Part shown: positions 22,495-31,029 of the stretch, one piece after another
Layout: every line of letters starts with the position of its first letter
How positions within the stretch are numbered: the first letter of the stretch is position 1
Origin: Sphingomonas bacterium
GTDB taxonomy: Bacteria > Pseudomonadota > Alphaproteobacteria > Sphingomonadales > Sphingomonadaceae
Direction of reading: 5' to 3'
Assembly (NCBI GenBank): GCA_030149245.1
Contig: JASBRX010000050.1
Location: 1-57,842, forward strand
DNA: 57,842 nt
Made by a program: the position numbers and the translations under genes
The notes under the pieces: model-generated
The model's database searches: none
What the model was told of the DNA's origin: nothing
The model's input: only the letters and a program-made list of their open reading frames with translations

Positions 22495-23309
22495 GCCCGA
22501 TGCTGCGTCACCTCATGCTGCTGCTCGGCGCGCTGGCGCTGGCACTGTTCGCGGTCGCTCCGGCCTTTGCGCAGGAAGCGGCCGCCGCCGCGCCCGTCGC
22601 TGCGCCCACGGCAGCTGCCACCCCCGGAGCGGGCGACGCGATCGACCGCGCGCTGGGCGATCTGGGCGGCGGCGATGCACCACTCAGCCTGTCGCTGCAG
22701 GTGCTCATCATCATGGGCCTGCTCACGGTGCTGCCGGGCATCCTGCTGATGATGACCAGCTTTACCCGGATCATCATCGTGCTGGCGATCCTGCGTCAGG
22801 CGCTCGGGCTGCAACAAACCCCGCCCAATCAGGTGCTGATCGGCCTGTCGCTGTTCCTGTCCTTCTTTGTGATGGCGCCGACGATCGAGCAGATGAACCG
22901 CACCGCGATCCAGCCCTATGCCGAAGGGCGCATCGGCGCGACGCAGATGATCGAGGAGGCGGGCAAGCCGCTCCACGCCTTCATGCTCAAGCAGACGCGG
23001 GTGAAGGACATCACCATGTTCGCCGGCATCGCCAAGACCGGCCCGATCGCCAATCCGCAGGACACGCCCTTCTCGATCCTGCTCCCCGCCTTTGTCACCA
23101 GCGAATTGAAGACCGCGTTCCAGATCGGCTTCCTGATCTTCCTGCCGTTCATCGTCATCGATCTGATCGTCGCCACCGTGCTGATGAGTCTCGGCATGAT
23201 GATGATGTCGCCGACGATCATCTCGATGCCGTTCAAATTGCTGCTGTTCGTGCTGGTCGATGGCTGGGCGCTGACGATGGGGAGCCTCGCTTCAAGTTTT
23301 AGTGGGTAG
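22491..23309 (+). CDS. fliP: Flagellar export gate protein FliP
   Basis: 272 residues with a signal peptide (MLRHLMLLLGALALALFAVAPAFA), an Ala/Pro-rich linker and four TM helices. FliP signatures are visible: MTSFTRIIIVLAILRQALGL then QTPPNQVLIGLSLFLSFFVM (about 85-128) and FLIFLPFIVIDLIVA near the C-terminus. FliP pentamerises and with FliQ and FliR forms the central export channel. It is followed by a palindromic repeat before fliQ. Confidence 0.97.
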   Translation: MSPMLRHLMLLLGALALALFAVAPAFAQEAAAAAPVAAPTAAATPGAGDAIDRALGDLGGGDAPLSLSLQVLIIMGLLTVLPGILLMMTSFTRIIIVLAILRQALGLQQTPPNQVLIGLSLFLSFFVMAPTIEQMNRTAIQPYAEGRIGATQMIEEAGKPLHAFMLKQTRVKDITMFAGIAKTGPIANPQDTPFSILLPAFVTSELKTAFQIGFLIFLPFIVIDLIVATVLMSLGMMMMSPTIISMPFKLLLFVLVDGWALTMGSLASSFSG

Positions 23310-23332
23310 CGACGCATGCTGACCCCGCACCC

Positions 23333-23400
23333 CGTTTGGGCTGAGCTTGTCGAAGCCCCATGCCATGCCACCGCCCTTCGACAGGCTCAGGACGAACGGA
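23333..23400. repeat. REP-like palindromic element between fliP and fliQ
   Basis: Arms CCGTTTGGGCTGAGCTTGTC and, in inverted form, CTTCGACAGGCTCAGGACGA are near-complementary over about 25 bp. The same element recurs at 27638-27708 and inside bkdB at 41648-41726. It lies directly upstream of the fliQ ribosome-binding region. The repeat is translatable, but the resulting N-terminal extension is not part of FliQ. Confidence 0.85.
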
Positions 23401-23409
23401 AGACCTAAG

Positions 23410-23679
23410 ATGGACGCAGATTATTTCCTCTCGGTCGCGCGCGAAGCGATGTGGATCCTCGCGCTCGCCTCGGCCCCGATCCTGATCCCGGCGCTGCTGT
23501 CGGGCCTGATCCTCGGCATGATTCAGGCCGCGACATCGATCCAGGAACAGACGCTGACCTTCGTGCCCAAGCTCGCGATCGTCGGGGTCAGCCTGGTGAT
23601 CTTCGGCGGGATGATCATGACGCTGCTCGGCGATTTCACCACCGCGATTTTCGAACGCATTCCGGATCTGGTGAAGTGA
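23410..23679 (+). CDS. fliQ: Flagellar export gate protein FliQ
   Basis: 89 residues, the family's usual size, with two transmembrane helices. The FliQ signature ILIPALLSGLILGMIQAATS then IQEQTLTFVPKLAIVG (about 22-57) is clear. The start at 23410 is chosen because the residues before it in the same frame derive from the palindromic repeat. FliQ packs around FliP/FliR in the export gate. Separated from fliR by another, larger repeat. Confidence 0.95.
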   Translation: MDADYFLSVAREAMWILALASAPILIPALLSGLILGMIQAATSIQEQTLTFVPKLAIVGVSLVIFGGMIMTLLGDFTTAIFERIPDLVK

Positions 23680-23685
23680 TAACTT

Positions 23686-23818
23686 CCCTCTCCCTTTGGG
23701 AGAGGGAAGGGGCCCGCGCGGCGCAGCCGCGTGGGAAGGGTGAGGGCGACCTCGCCCAACTCACCCTCACCCTCCCGCCGCTACGCGGCTCCTTTCCTCT
23801 CCCAACGGGAGAGGGACA
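23686..23818. repeat. Palindromic repeat between fliQ and fliR
   Basis: Outer arms TTCCCTCTCCCTTTGGGAGA and CTCTCCCAACGGGAGAGGGA are self-complementary; the inner part pairs GGGAAGGGTGAGGG with CTCACCCTCACCCTCCC. The last arm, GGGAGAGGGA, ends 3 bases before the fliR ATG and appears to provide its Shine-Dalgarno sequence. No copy of this exact type is elsewhere in the window. Confidence 0.8.
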
Positions 23819-23821
23819 GTA

Positions 23822-24604
23822 ATGCTCGGCTTCGGCATCGCGATCGAGCCGCAGCTGTGGGCGTTGCTGTTCACGATGGTGCGCGTCGGTGCGGCCTTCC
23901 TTGCCGCCCCGGTGTTCGGCGCGGTCGCGGTGCCGCTCAACGTCCGCATCCTGCTGACCGCTGCCGTTTCGATCCTGTCGATGCACGCCGCGCCGATCGC
24001 GGTGCCGGGCGAGGTGTTCGTGCTGACCACGTTCCTCGCGGTCGCGGCCGAGGCGCTGGTCGGGCTCGCGCTCGGCTTCATCCTCCAGATCGCGTTCGCC
24101 GCGCCATTGGTGGCGAGCGAGGTGATCGGCGTGTCGATGGGCCTCAGCTTCGCCACCGCGATCAACCCGCAAACCGGCCAGTCCACCCCGGCACTCGGCC
24201 AGTTCCTGACCGTGCTACTGACCCTGCTGTTCCTCGCGGTTGATGGGCATCTCGTGCTGGTCGAGCTGATCGTGCGCTCCTACGAGCTGCTGCCCCCCGG
24301 CGGCGCGTGGCTGACGCCGGGCAAGCTCATGAACATTGTGCTGTTCGGCGGCTACGCCTTCCTCGCCGGGCTCCTGCTCGCGCTCCCGGTCGGCTTTTTG
24401 CTGCTGTGCCTCAACATCGTCGTCGGCATGCTCTCGCGCTCCGCCCCCGCGCTCAACCTGTTCGCGATCGGCATTCCCGCCAGCCTCGCCATGGGTGTCC
24501 TCGCTCTGCTCGCCGGCATGCCCGCGATGGGCGATTACATGCTCGTCATCGTGCGTGAGGCGCTCGACGCCGCGCAGGCGCTGGTGCTGGGAGGGCTCGG
24601 CTGA
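23822..24604 (+). CDS. fliR: Flagellar export gate protein FliR
   Basis: 260 residues with about six hydrophobic segments. FliR features: RVGAAFLAAPVFGAVAVPLN near the N-terminus, FVLTTFLAVAAEALVGLALGF in the middle and the conserved VIGVSMGLSFATAINPQTGQ segment (about residues 101-120). FliR caps the FliP-FliQ ring and contacts FlhB. Its stop codon overlaps the flhB start by one base (TGATG). Confidence 0.95.
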   Translation: MLGFGIAIEPQLWALLFTMVRVGAAFLAAPVFGAVAVPLNVRILLTAAVSILSMHAAPIAVPGEVFVLTTFLAVAAEALVGLALGFILQIAFAAPLVASEVIGVSMGLSFATAINPQTGQSTPALGQFLTVLLTLLFLAVDGHLVLVELIVRSYELLPPGGAWLTPGKLMNIVLFGGYAFLAGLLLALPVGFLLLCLNIVVGMLSRSAPALNLFAIGIPASLAMGVLALLAGMPAMGDYMLVIVREALDAAQALVLGGLG

Positions 24605-25746
24605 TGTCCGAGAGCGCCGGCGAAAAGACACAAGCACCAACACCCAAGCGCAAACAAAAGGCGCTCGACGATGGCGACCTGCTCAAATCGCGCGAGTTCG
24701 GCGCGGCGCTGATCATGCTGCTCGGCTGCGGCTGGATGATCCTGATGGGGCCGCAACTGTTGTCGGCAATCCGCGAAGTCATGACGGCGAGCTTCAGCTT
24801 CGGCCGCGCCGATATCGAAAGTTTCCAGCCATGGAAGCCGCTTGCCATCGCGGGATGGAAGCTCGCGCCGTCGATGGGCGCATTGCTCGCCATCGCATTG
24901 GGCGGCGCGGTGCTCAGCCAGGCGGCGCTCGGCGCGCTGCGCTTCAACGGCAAGCTGATGGCGCCCAAGGGCAACCGCATCAATCCCGGCTCCGGCCTCA
25001 AGCGCATCTTCGGCCCGACCGGTTGGATCGAGCTTGGCAAGTCGCTGCTCAAGGTCGTGCTGCTCGGCGGCATGGGCGCGTGGCTGCTGTGGGGATCGGC
25101 GCCGATGACGATGGGGCTGGTCTCGTCCGACCTCGGCACGGCGGTGAAGTCGCTTGGCGATACCTTCGCGACTTTGGTCATCGTCATGGCGGGCGGCCTG
25201 CTGCTGATCGCGGGCGTCGACCTGCCGATCCAGATTTTCCGCCACATGCAGCGGCTCAAGATGAGCCTGCAGGAAGTGAAGGACGAATATAAGGAAACCG
25301 AAGGCTCGCCCGAGGCCAAGGGCGCGCGCCGCCAGCGCCAGCGTGAGATCGCCAAGGGCGGGCTGCGCAAGAGCGTCGCGACCGCGCATGTCGTGCTCAC
25401 CAACCCAACGCACTTCTCGGTCGCTTTGCGCTACGATCAGGGCAAGGATCAGGTGCCGGTGGTGGTCGCCAAGGGGCGCGGCGAGATCGCGCTGGCGATA
25501 CGCGAACTGGCCGACGAATTCGCGGTGCCGCGGATCGAACTGCCCCCGCTCGCCCGCGCACTCTACTTCACCAGCCGCGAGAATCAGGAGATTCGCGACG
25601 ACCTCTATCTCGCGGTCGCGACGGTGCTGGCGTTCGTGTTCGGCCTCGACAAGCGTGCGGGTGGCCCGATGCCTGCCGTGAAGGTGCCGGAAACCGCGCT
25701 GTTCGACGAAAATGGCGTGCAAATCGGCCTTAAGGGGCGGCCGTGA
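24604..25746 (+). CDS. flhB: Flagellar export switch protein FlhB
   Basis: 380 residues: four TM helices in the first ~210 residues, then the cytoplasmic domain. The autocleavage motif NPTH is present at residues 267-270 within VVLTNPTHFSVALRYD. The N-terminus (SAGEKTQAPTPKRKQKALDDG) is typical. FlhB cleavage switches export from rod/hook to filament substrates on a cue from FliK. Last gene of the fliK-L-M-N-O-P-Q-R-flhB operon. The sigma28-like promoter of fliD begins in its last codons. Confidence 0.97.
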   Translation: MSESAGEKTQAPTPKRKQKALDDGDLLKSREFGAALIMLLGCGWMILMGPQLLSAIREVMTASFSFGRADIESFQPWKPLAIAGWKLAPSMGALLAIALGGAVLSQAALGALRFNGKLMAPKGNRINPGSGLKRIFGPTGWIELGKSLLKVVLLGGMGAWLLWGSAPMTMGLVSSDLGTAVKSLGDTFATLVIVMAGGLLLIAGVDLPIQIFRHMQRLKMSLQEVKDEYKETEGSPEAKGARRQRQREIAKGGLRKSVATAHVVLTNPTHFSVALRYDQGKDQVPVVVAKGRGEIALAIRELADEFAVPRIELPPLARALYFTSRENQEIRDDLYLAVATVLAFVFGLDKRAGGPMPAVKVPETALFDENGVQIGLKGRP

Positions 25747-25756
25747 TGGCCGTTCT
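25730..25756 (+). promoter_or_regulatory. Probable sigma28 (FliA) promoter of fliD-fliS
   Basis: TTAA (25730-25733), 15 bases, then GCCGTTCT (25749-25756). This is identical in architecture and nearly in sequence to the flagellin promoter element (TTAA-N15-GCCGTTCA). The predicted start, about 25763, gives a leader of roughly 11 bases with GGGGGA before the GTG at 25774. It lies over the 3' end of flhB. Confidence 0.6.
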
Positions 25757-25773
25757 TCAAGGCATGGGGGATT

Positions 25774-27216
25774 GTGACCGTGGCCATTGAATCGATTGCG
25801 AAAACGATCGGCACCGGGTCGGGGATCGACACGACCGCGCTCGTCCAGAGCCTGGTCGATGCACAGTTCGAGCTGAAGAACGCTGCGCTCACCAAACGCG
25901 AGGAGACGCTGACCGCCCAGATCACGGCGGCATCGACGCACAAGAGCAACATCACCGGTTTCGCCACCGCGCTCGCCAACCTGACACGCGGGGGCACGCT
26001 CGCGACCCAGCCGACGACATCGCACAGCAGCATCCTCGGCGTCACCCGCCTGTCGGGCGCGAACCTCGCCAGCCTCAACGCCAAGGTCGAGGTGCGCCAG
26101 CTCGCCGCACCGCAAAGTGCTGCCAGCGCCGCCGTTGCCGACCGCACTGCCGCGATTGGGCAAGGCACGCTCACCCTCACCTTCGGCACCGCCACGGTCG
26201 CCGATGGCGCGATGACCGGCTTCACCGCCGGAAGCGCTGCGCCGGTCGCCATCACCATCGGGCCGGATAACAGCAGCCTCGACGGCATCGCCGCCGCGAT
26301 CAACGCGGCCAAGGCGGGAATTACCGCATCGGTGGTCACCGACAGCGGTGGCGCGCGGCTGGTGGTCAAGGGCGCGAGCGGGGAGGCCCGCGCCTTCACC
26401 CTCACCGCGACCGAGACGGCGGGCCATGCAGGACTGGCGGCGCTCAATGTCGGCATCGGCGCCACCGGCACGACGATCGGCAGCGCCGCGGCCGACGCAA
26501 TCGTTGCAGTCGACGGCATCGCGCTTCGCCGCGACGGCAACAGCATTTCCGACCTCGTTCCCGGCGTGCGGCTCGACCTGTCCTCGGCCCAGCCGGGGAC
26601 GATCGTGACGATTGGCAAGACCGCGCCGACCAGTGCCTTGCTTCAGGCCGCGCAGGATTTCGTCGCGACCTATAACGAGGTTTTCTCCGCGCTGAACAAG
26701 GATCTCGACCCGCTCGACGGCGCACTGCGCGGCGATGCTGCGGCCAAGGCGGTGAAGCGCCAGCTGCAGCAGATCACGATCGCACCGGTCGCGACCGGCG
26801 CGGCGGGGGAGCCGACCACGCTGGCCCAGATCGGCATCCGCACCGAGCGTGACGGCACGCTCAGCGTCGACACCGCCGCGCTCAGCCGCGCGTTGGTCGA
26901 TTATCCGCAAGCGGTCGAGCGACTCTTCGCCGAACCGGTCGGCACCAACGCCACCGGCAACGGCATCGCCGGGGCGCTCAACGCCATCGCCGCGACCGCA
27001 TCGAGCACCACGCGTGGCCTCGGCGCAAGCGAGGCGAGCTACACCCGCGCCAAGGCCGATCTGGACGAGGACAAGGCCGATATCCTGACCAAGATCGAGG
27101 ACACCCGCACCCGCATGACCCGCCAGTTCGCCAGCATGGACGCCAAGGTCGCGGTCTATAAATCGACGATGAGCTTCCTCGAATCGCAGGTCGAAGCCTG
27201 GAACAAGCAGAATTGA
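25774..27216 (+). CDS. fliD: Filament cap protein FliD
   Basis: 480 residues with GTG start and a GGGGG-containing Shine-Dalgarno sequence just upstream. The N-terminal D0/D1 region has IGTGSGIDTTALVQSLVDAQ (about 13-32), the FliD signature. The middle is Ala/Thr/Val-rich and variable. The C-terminal helices include KADLDEDKADILTKIEDTRT and FASMDAKVAVYKSTMSFLES. FliD caps the filament tip and promotes flagellin insertion after export. It is followed by fliS after 4 bases. Confidence 0.93.
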   Translation: MTVAIESIAKTIGTGSGIDTTALVQSLVDAQFELKNAALTKREETLTAQITAASTHKSNITGFATALANLTRGGTLATQPTTSHSSILGVTRLSGANLASLNAKVEVRQLAAPQSAASAAVADRTAAIGQGTLTLTFGTATVADGAMTGFTAGSAAPVAITIGPDNSSLDGIAAAINAAKAGITASVVTDSGGARLVVKGASGEARAFTLTATETAGHAGLAALNVGIGATGTTIGSAAADAIVAVDGIALRRDGNSISDLVPGVRLDLSSAQPGTIVTIGKTAPTSALLQAAQDFVATYNEVFSALNKDLDPLDGALRGDAAAKAVKRQLQQITIAPVATGAAGEPTTLAQIGIRTERDGTLSVDTAALSRALVDYPQAVERLFAEPVGTNATGNGIAGALNAIAATASSTTRGLGASEASYTRAKADLDEDKADILTKIEDTRTRMTRQFASMDAKVAVYKSTMSFLESQVEAWNKQN

Positions 27217-27220
27217 TGCG

Positions 27221-27619
27221 ATGACCCGTCCGATCCGCCTCACCACCGACGCCGCTGCCACCTACCGCACAATCGATGCGGTCGGGCGGACTGCGGCCGC
27301 CGATCCGCACCAGCTGGTGGAACTCATGTACAAGGAGTGCATCGCCGCGCTGCGTTCGGCCGCCTTCGCCACCGAAAAGGGTCAGTTCCCGGTCAAGAGC
27401 GAGCGTATCGCCCGCGCCACCGCGATCCTGTTTGCGCTGGAAGGCGGACTCGATTTCGAACGCGGCGGCGATGTCTCGCGCACGCTCGCGACGCTGTATC
27501 ACGGGCTGCGCACTCAGATCGTACAGGCGAGCATCGGCACCGATCCGACGCCGTTCCGCGCGGTCGCCGATGACCTCGAGGAAATTGCCGGCGCGTGGAG
27601 CGCCGCGCGGGCGGCGTAA
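27221..27619 (+). CDS. fliS: Flagellin export chaperone FliS
   Basis: 132 residues, helical. The segment AADPHQLVELMYKECIAALR (about 27-46) and the later GGDVSRTLATLYHGLRTQIV (about 84-103) match the FliS helical bundle. FliS binds the flagellin C-terminus and prevents premature polymerisation. Co-transcribed with fliD, probably from the sigma28-like promoter. A REP-like palindrome follows and may end the operon. Confidence 0.9.
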   Translation: MTRPIRLTTDAAATYRTIDAVGRTAAADPHQLVELMYKECIAALRSAAFATEKGQFPVKSERIARATAILFALEGGLDFERGGDVSRTLATLYHGLRTQIVQASIGTDPTPFRAVADDLEEIAGAWSAARAA

Positions 27620-27637
27620 TTCGGCATTACCCTCGCT

Positions 27638-27708
27638 CCGTTTGCCCTGAGCTTGTCGAAGGGCCGTTAGCGCAGGCGTCGGTGCTTCGACAGGCTCAGC
27701 ACAAACGG
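27638..27708. repeat. REP-like palindromic element between fliS and the CoA-transferase gene
   Basis: Arms CCGTTTGCCCTGAGCTTGTC and CTTCGACAGGCTCAGCACAA are near-complementary. Same family as 23333-23400 and 41648-41726. It lies between convergent genes and can form a strong stem-loop in either transcript. Confidence 0.85.
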
Positions 27709-27716
27709 AAGGGTGC

Positions 27717-28787
27717 TCAATCCACCCACCGCCCCAGCATCTCGCCCACGCTCGTCACCACCGCCGGTCCCACTGGCGCCGCGCGCGGGGAGAATTGCGG
27801 CGCAGTCGGCCCGCCCGCCGGACCGCCGGCCAGCGGACGCCGCGCCAGCGCATGCGGGTGGCGTGCGGCTTCGGCCAGGCTCAACACCGGCGTGACGCAC
27901 GCCGCACCATCGGGAAAGCGTGCGATCCACTCGTCGCGTGTCCGGCTGGCAAAGCGCCGGGCGAATTCGCGCGCCATGTGCGGCCACCCCGCACGGTCGA
28001 ACTGCGGGATTTTCGACGCCTCCAGCCCCAGCACCGCGCACAGATCGGCAAAGGCAGACGGCTCGATCGCGCCGACCGCAACGTGCCGCTCATCGGCGCA
28101 GCGATAGGTGCGGTAAAAGGGCGCCCCGCCATCGACCAGGTTCGCCTCACGCCGGTCGAGCCAGCGGCCGCTTGCCGCCAGGCTCTGGGTCAGCGCCATC
28201 AGCGTGCCGACCCCATCCGACGCGGCGGCATCGACAACCCGGCCCTCGCCGTTCGCCTGCGCCCCCAGAATCGCGCTGACCATGCCCAGCGCCAGGAAAA
28301 TCCCGCACCCGGCATGATCGCCCAGCAGGGTCAACGGTACCACCGGCTGGTCGGGGGTGCCGATCGCATGCAGCGCGCCGGTCAGCGCCAGTACGTTGAT
28401 GTCGCTGCCCGGACGTTCGGCCATCGGCCCGTCCTGCCCCCACATGCTCGCCCGGCCATAGACCAGCCGCGGGTTGCGCATCCGGCACGCATCGGGACCG
28501 ATTCCCAGCGCCTCGATCGAGCGGGGCGGCATCCCCTCGATCAGCCCGTCGGCGCGGTCGATCAGGTCACGCAGCTCGTTGATCGCCGCCGGATGCCGGA
28601 AATTCAGCTCCAGCTCACGCCGTCCGCGATACAGGCTGGGGACGACATGGCTCGCATTCGCATCGGGTTGGACGATCCGCACCACCTCCGCCCCCAGATC
28701 GGCGAGCAGCATCGCGGCGAACGGAACCGGCCCGATCGCGTCGATCTCGACGATCCGCACCCCTGCCAGCGGTCCCTTGGTCTGCAC
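27717..28787 (-). CDS. CaiB/BaiF family (class III) CoA-transferase, AMACR-like
   Basis: 356 residues. The N-terminus KGPLAGVRIVEIDAIGPVPF then AAMLLADLGAEVVRIVQPDA is the family signature. LTLLGDHAGCGIFLALGMV carries the conserved Asp of the active site (about residue 155). The protein resembles alpha-methylacyl-CoA racemases as much as formyl-CoA transferases, so the substrate is open. The start is GTG at 28787 because AAGGAGG sits 6 bases upstream; the frame continues upstream but without a good start. Divergent from the FMN-reductase gene. Possibly branched-chain fatty acid or bile-acid-like side-chain metabolism. Confidence 0.85.
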   Translation of the reverse strand: MQTKGPLAGVRIVEIDAIGPVPFAAMLLADLGAEVVRIVQPDANASHVVPSLYRGRRELELNFRHPAAINELRDLIDRADGLIEGMPPRSIEALGIGPDACRMRNPRLVYGRASMWGQDGPMAERPGSDINVLALTGALHAIGTPDQPVVPLTLLGDHAGCGIFLALGMVSAILGAQANGEGRVVDAAASDGVGTLMALTQSLAASGRWLDRREANLVDGGAPFYRTYRCADERHVAVGAIEPSAFADLCAVLGLEASKIPQFDRAGWPHMAREFARRFASRTRDEWIARFPDGAACVTPVLSLAEAARHPHALARRPLAGGPAGGPTAPQFSPRAAPVGPAVVTSVGEMLGRWVD

Positions 28788-28856
28788 GCCGTCCCTCCTT
28801 CGCCGTCCCGCGCGTTCAGGGTGGCCGATCCCGGTGGTTTCCGCTAGCCCCGCGCC

Positions 28857-29393
28857 ATGAGCAAGCCGCACATCGTCGCCCTTGGCGGAACATCGCGCCC
28901 CGAATCGAGCACCGGCCGCGCGCTGGCGCGATGCCTCGCGATTGCGGAAGAAGCCGGCGCACGCACCACGCTGCTGACCGGCGAGGCGATCAATTTCCCG
29001 CCTTATGAGCTGTGCGACCCGGTGCCGGACGGCAATGTCGCGCAGTTCGTCGCGGTACTACGCAGCGCCGATGCGGTGATCGTCGGCTCGCCCGGCTATC
29101 ACGGCACGCTGTCCGGGCTGGTCAAGAATGCGCTCGACCATGTCGAGCTGCTGCGCGGCGACGATCGCGTCTATTTCGACCGGATGCCGGTGGGCATGGT
29201 CGCGACGGCGGGCGGATGGCAGGCTGCGGTGTCGACCATGGCGGCGCTGCGCACGGTGGTCCACGCGCTGCGCGGCTGGCCGACCCCGCTGGGTGTCGCG
29301 ATCAACATGGGCGCGCCCGGCGATCCATTGGCCGATGCCGATGCGCAACTGCGCATGATGGTTGACCAGATCCTGTGGTTTCTGCGGCGCTGA
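28857..29393 (+). CDS. NAD(P)H-dependent FMN reductase (flavodoxin-like)
   Basis: 178 residues. The flavodoxin-like fold starts with a beta strand and phosphate loop (IVALGGTSRPESSTGRALAR), and the SPGYHGTLSGLVKNALDHVE segment (about 80-99) is the FMN-binding signature of the NADPH-dependent FMN reductase/SsuE family. Such enzymes supply reduced flavin to monooxygenases or act as quinone or azo reductases. Monocistronic, divergent from the CoA-transferase gene with a 69-base gap. The physiological partner cannot be told from the neighbours. Confidence 0.85.
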   Translation: MSKPHIVALGGTSRPESSTGRALARCLAIAEEAGARTTLLTGEAINFPPYELCDPVPDGNVAQFVAVLRSADAVIVGSPGYHGTLSGLVKNALDHVELLRGDDRVYFDRMPVGMVATAGGWQAAVSTMAALRTVVHALRGWPTPLGVAINMGAPGDPLADADAQLRMMVDQILWFLRR

Positions 29394-29504
29394 GGCGCTT
29401 CTGCGGTTAGCGGCACCGGCCCCGCTCCCCCGCCCAGCGTAGCGCTACACGGCGCCAGCGCAGCGTTAACAGGATCGTGACGCTCCCGGCATAGATTGGG
29501 TGTC

Positions 29505-30101
29505 ATGGTGAGCCCTGACACCCAGACAGGCGATTCGCGCCGGCGTCACACGCGCACGATTCTGGTCGTCGATGACAGCCGGACCAGCCTGCACGTCATC
29601 GGCGGACGGCTCGGCGCGATGGGCTATATGGTCGTACTCGCCGATAGCGGGCGCGAGGCGCTCGATCTGATTTCCGGGCGTGGCTTCGACCTCGTCCTGC
29701 TCGACATGGTGATGCCGGGCATGTCGGGGCTGGAGGCGCTGGCGGAGATTCGCACTACGCCCGACACGGCCGACCTGCCCGTGATCATGATCACCGCGCT
29801 CAACGATACGGACGGCGCGGTTGCGGCGCTCGCGGCGGGGGCGGACGACCATCTTGCCAAGCCGTTCGATTTCGCTGTGCTTCAGGCGCGGATCGAACGC
29901 ACGCTGGAGCGCGCCGGGCGGATCGCTGAGCTCAAGCGCACCGTCGCCTCGCTCGACGCGCGAATCGCCGCGCGCGCGATCGAACTGGGCGAGACGCGCA
30001 GCGAACTCGCCGTCACCCGTGCCGATTATGCGCGGCTGCAAGGATCGAGCGACGCACCGGGCGGCCGCGTGGTCTCGCTCAACGGAACCAGCGCCGCCTG
30101 A
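29505..30101 (+). CDS. Response regulator with receiver domain and helical tail
   Basis: 198 residues. The receiver domain (about 17-140) shows the acidic pair in ILVVDDSRTS, the phosphoacceptor Asp in LVLLDMVMPGMSG, the Thr of MITALND and the Lys of LAKPFDF. The C-terminal ~60 residues are a coiled coil (ELKRTVASLDARIAARAIEL) with no DNA-binding or enzymatic domain, so output is probably by protein contact. The ATG at 29505 is preferred over the TTG at 29496. No histidine kinase is adjacent. A link to chemotaxis is possible because of the nearby flagellar genes, but there is no direct evidence. Confidence 0.8.
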   Translation: MVSPDTQTGDSRRRHTRTILVVDDSRTSLHVIGGRLGAMGYMVVLADSGREALDLISGRGFDLVLLDMVMPGMSGLEALAEIRTTPDTADLPVIMITALNDTDGAVAALAAGADDHLAKPFDFAVLQARIERTLERAGRIAELKRTVASLDARIAARAIELGETRSELAVTRADYARLQGSSDAPGGRVVSLNGTSAA

Positions 30102-31029
30102 CGAAATACAGGCCGACCCCGGCCGCAACCGCTAGGCTGAAGCCGGTAATCACCCAGAAGGATTCGGGGTGCCGCGCATAGGGAATGCCGTCGACATTCA
30201 TCCCGAACAGCCCCGTAATGAAGGTCAGCGGCAGAAAGATCATCGCCACCACCGCGACCAGCAGCGAGCGCTGGTCGATCACCTCGGCGCGCAAATCGGT
30301 CAGCGCCTCATGGATCAGCGCCGCGCGCTCGCGAATGCTCTCCAGCTCCTCCGCCATGCGTGCCGCGCGGTCGGCGGCGGCGTTGATGTGCAGCCGGTCC
30401 TCGTCGCTCAGCCATGCGACCGGCAGCCCTGCCAGCTTCTCCAGCGCGACCCGTTGCGGATAGAGGAAGCGGCGATATCCGATCGCCTTGCGCCGCGCCG
30501 CGCTGACACTGCGGCGCAGCTCGAACGCGGCGCGCGGATCGAGCTGCTCCTCGCAATCGTCGAGCGAATCGCCGAGCTGTGCGACATGCGGATCGAGCTG
30601 TTCGGTAATCGCGGTCGCCAGCGTCGCGATCAGGTCGCCGGCATCGCGAATCTGCCCCGCCGCGATTGCCGCCCGCGCCGCGTCGAGCGCGTCGAGCGGC
30701 AGGCGAGTCACCGAAACGACTCGCTGCCCGTCGGCGCGCAGGCGGATCGAGGCGAGCGGATCGCTGCTCGCCATATGCGCATGGGTCATGCCGCGCAGGT
30801 TGAGCACGGCGGCGCCGTCAATTTGTTCGCAGCGCGGCCGCGTTTCCAGCGCAGTCAGCGCGTCGATCGTGAAATGATCGAAACCGGCATGATCGCGCAA
30901 CCACGCCTGAACCTCCTCATCGCGTGAGGTGAGATGGATCCACACGAACTGCGCCGTGCATGCCAGCGCGTCGCGCGGGGCGATCTCCTCCACGGCGCTG
31001 GTCGTCACGCGATAGGCAAATCCGCTCAT
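30079..31029 (-). CDS. CorA-family (ZntB-like) divalent cation transporter
   Basis: 316 residues. A large N-terminal soluble domain is followed by a long helix and two C-terminal TM helices (about 255-275 and 290-310) joined by GMNVDGIP, the GMN loop that marks CorA/ZntB channels. Charge and length favour the ZntB branch (zinc), but magnesium transport cannot be excluded. It overlaps the siroheme synthase gene by 4 bases and convergently overlaps the response regulator by 23 bases. The start MSGFAYRV at 31029 is chosen from this coupling. Confidence 0.85.
   Translation of the reverse strand: MSGFAYRVTTSAVEEIAPRDALACTAQFVWIHLTSRDEEVQAWLRDHAGFDHFTIDALTALETRPRCEQIDGAAVLNLRGMTHAHMASSDPLASIRLRADGQRVVSVTRLPLDALDAARAAIAAGQIRDAGDLIATLATAITEQLDPHVAQLGDSLDDCEEQLDPRAAFELRRSVSAARRKAIGYRRFLYPQRVALEKLAGLPVAWLSDEDRLHINAAADRAARMAEELESIRERAALIHEALTDLRAEVIDQRSLLVAVVAMIFLPLTFITGLFGMNVDGIPYARHPESFWVITGFSLAVAAGVGLYFVRRRWFR

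Noticed and set aside
23347..23409. Extended N-terminus of FliQ (MSKPHAMPPPFDRLRTNG)
   Set aside because: The extra residues are the translated palindromic repeat; FliQ normally starts at the MDADYF position.
24535..27261. Open frame of 908 residues antisense to flhB and fliD
   Set aside because: It covers two clear flagellar genes on the other strand, its product is Arg/His/Asp-rich without recognisable domains, and long antisense frames are expected in GC-rich DNA with strong third-position bias.
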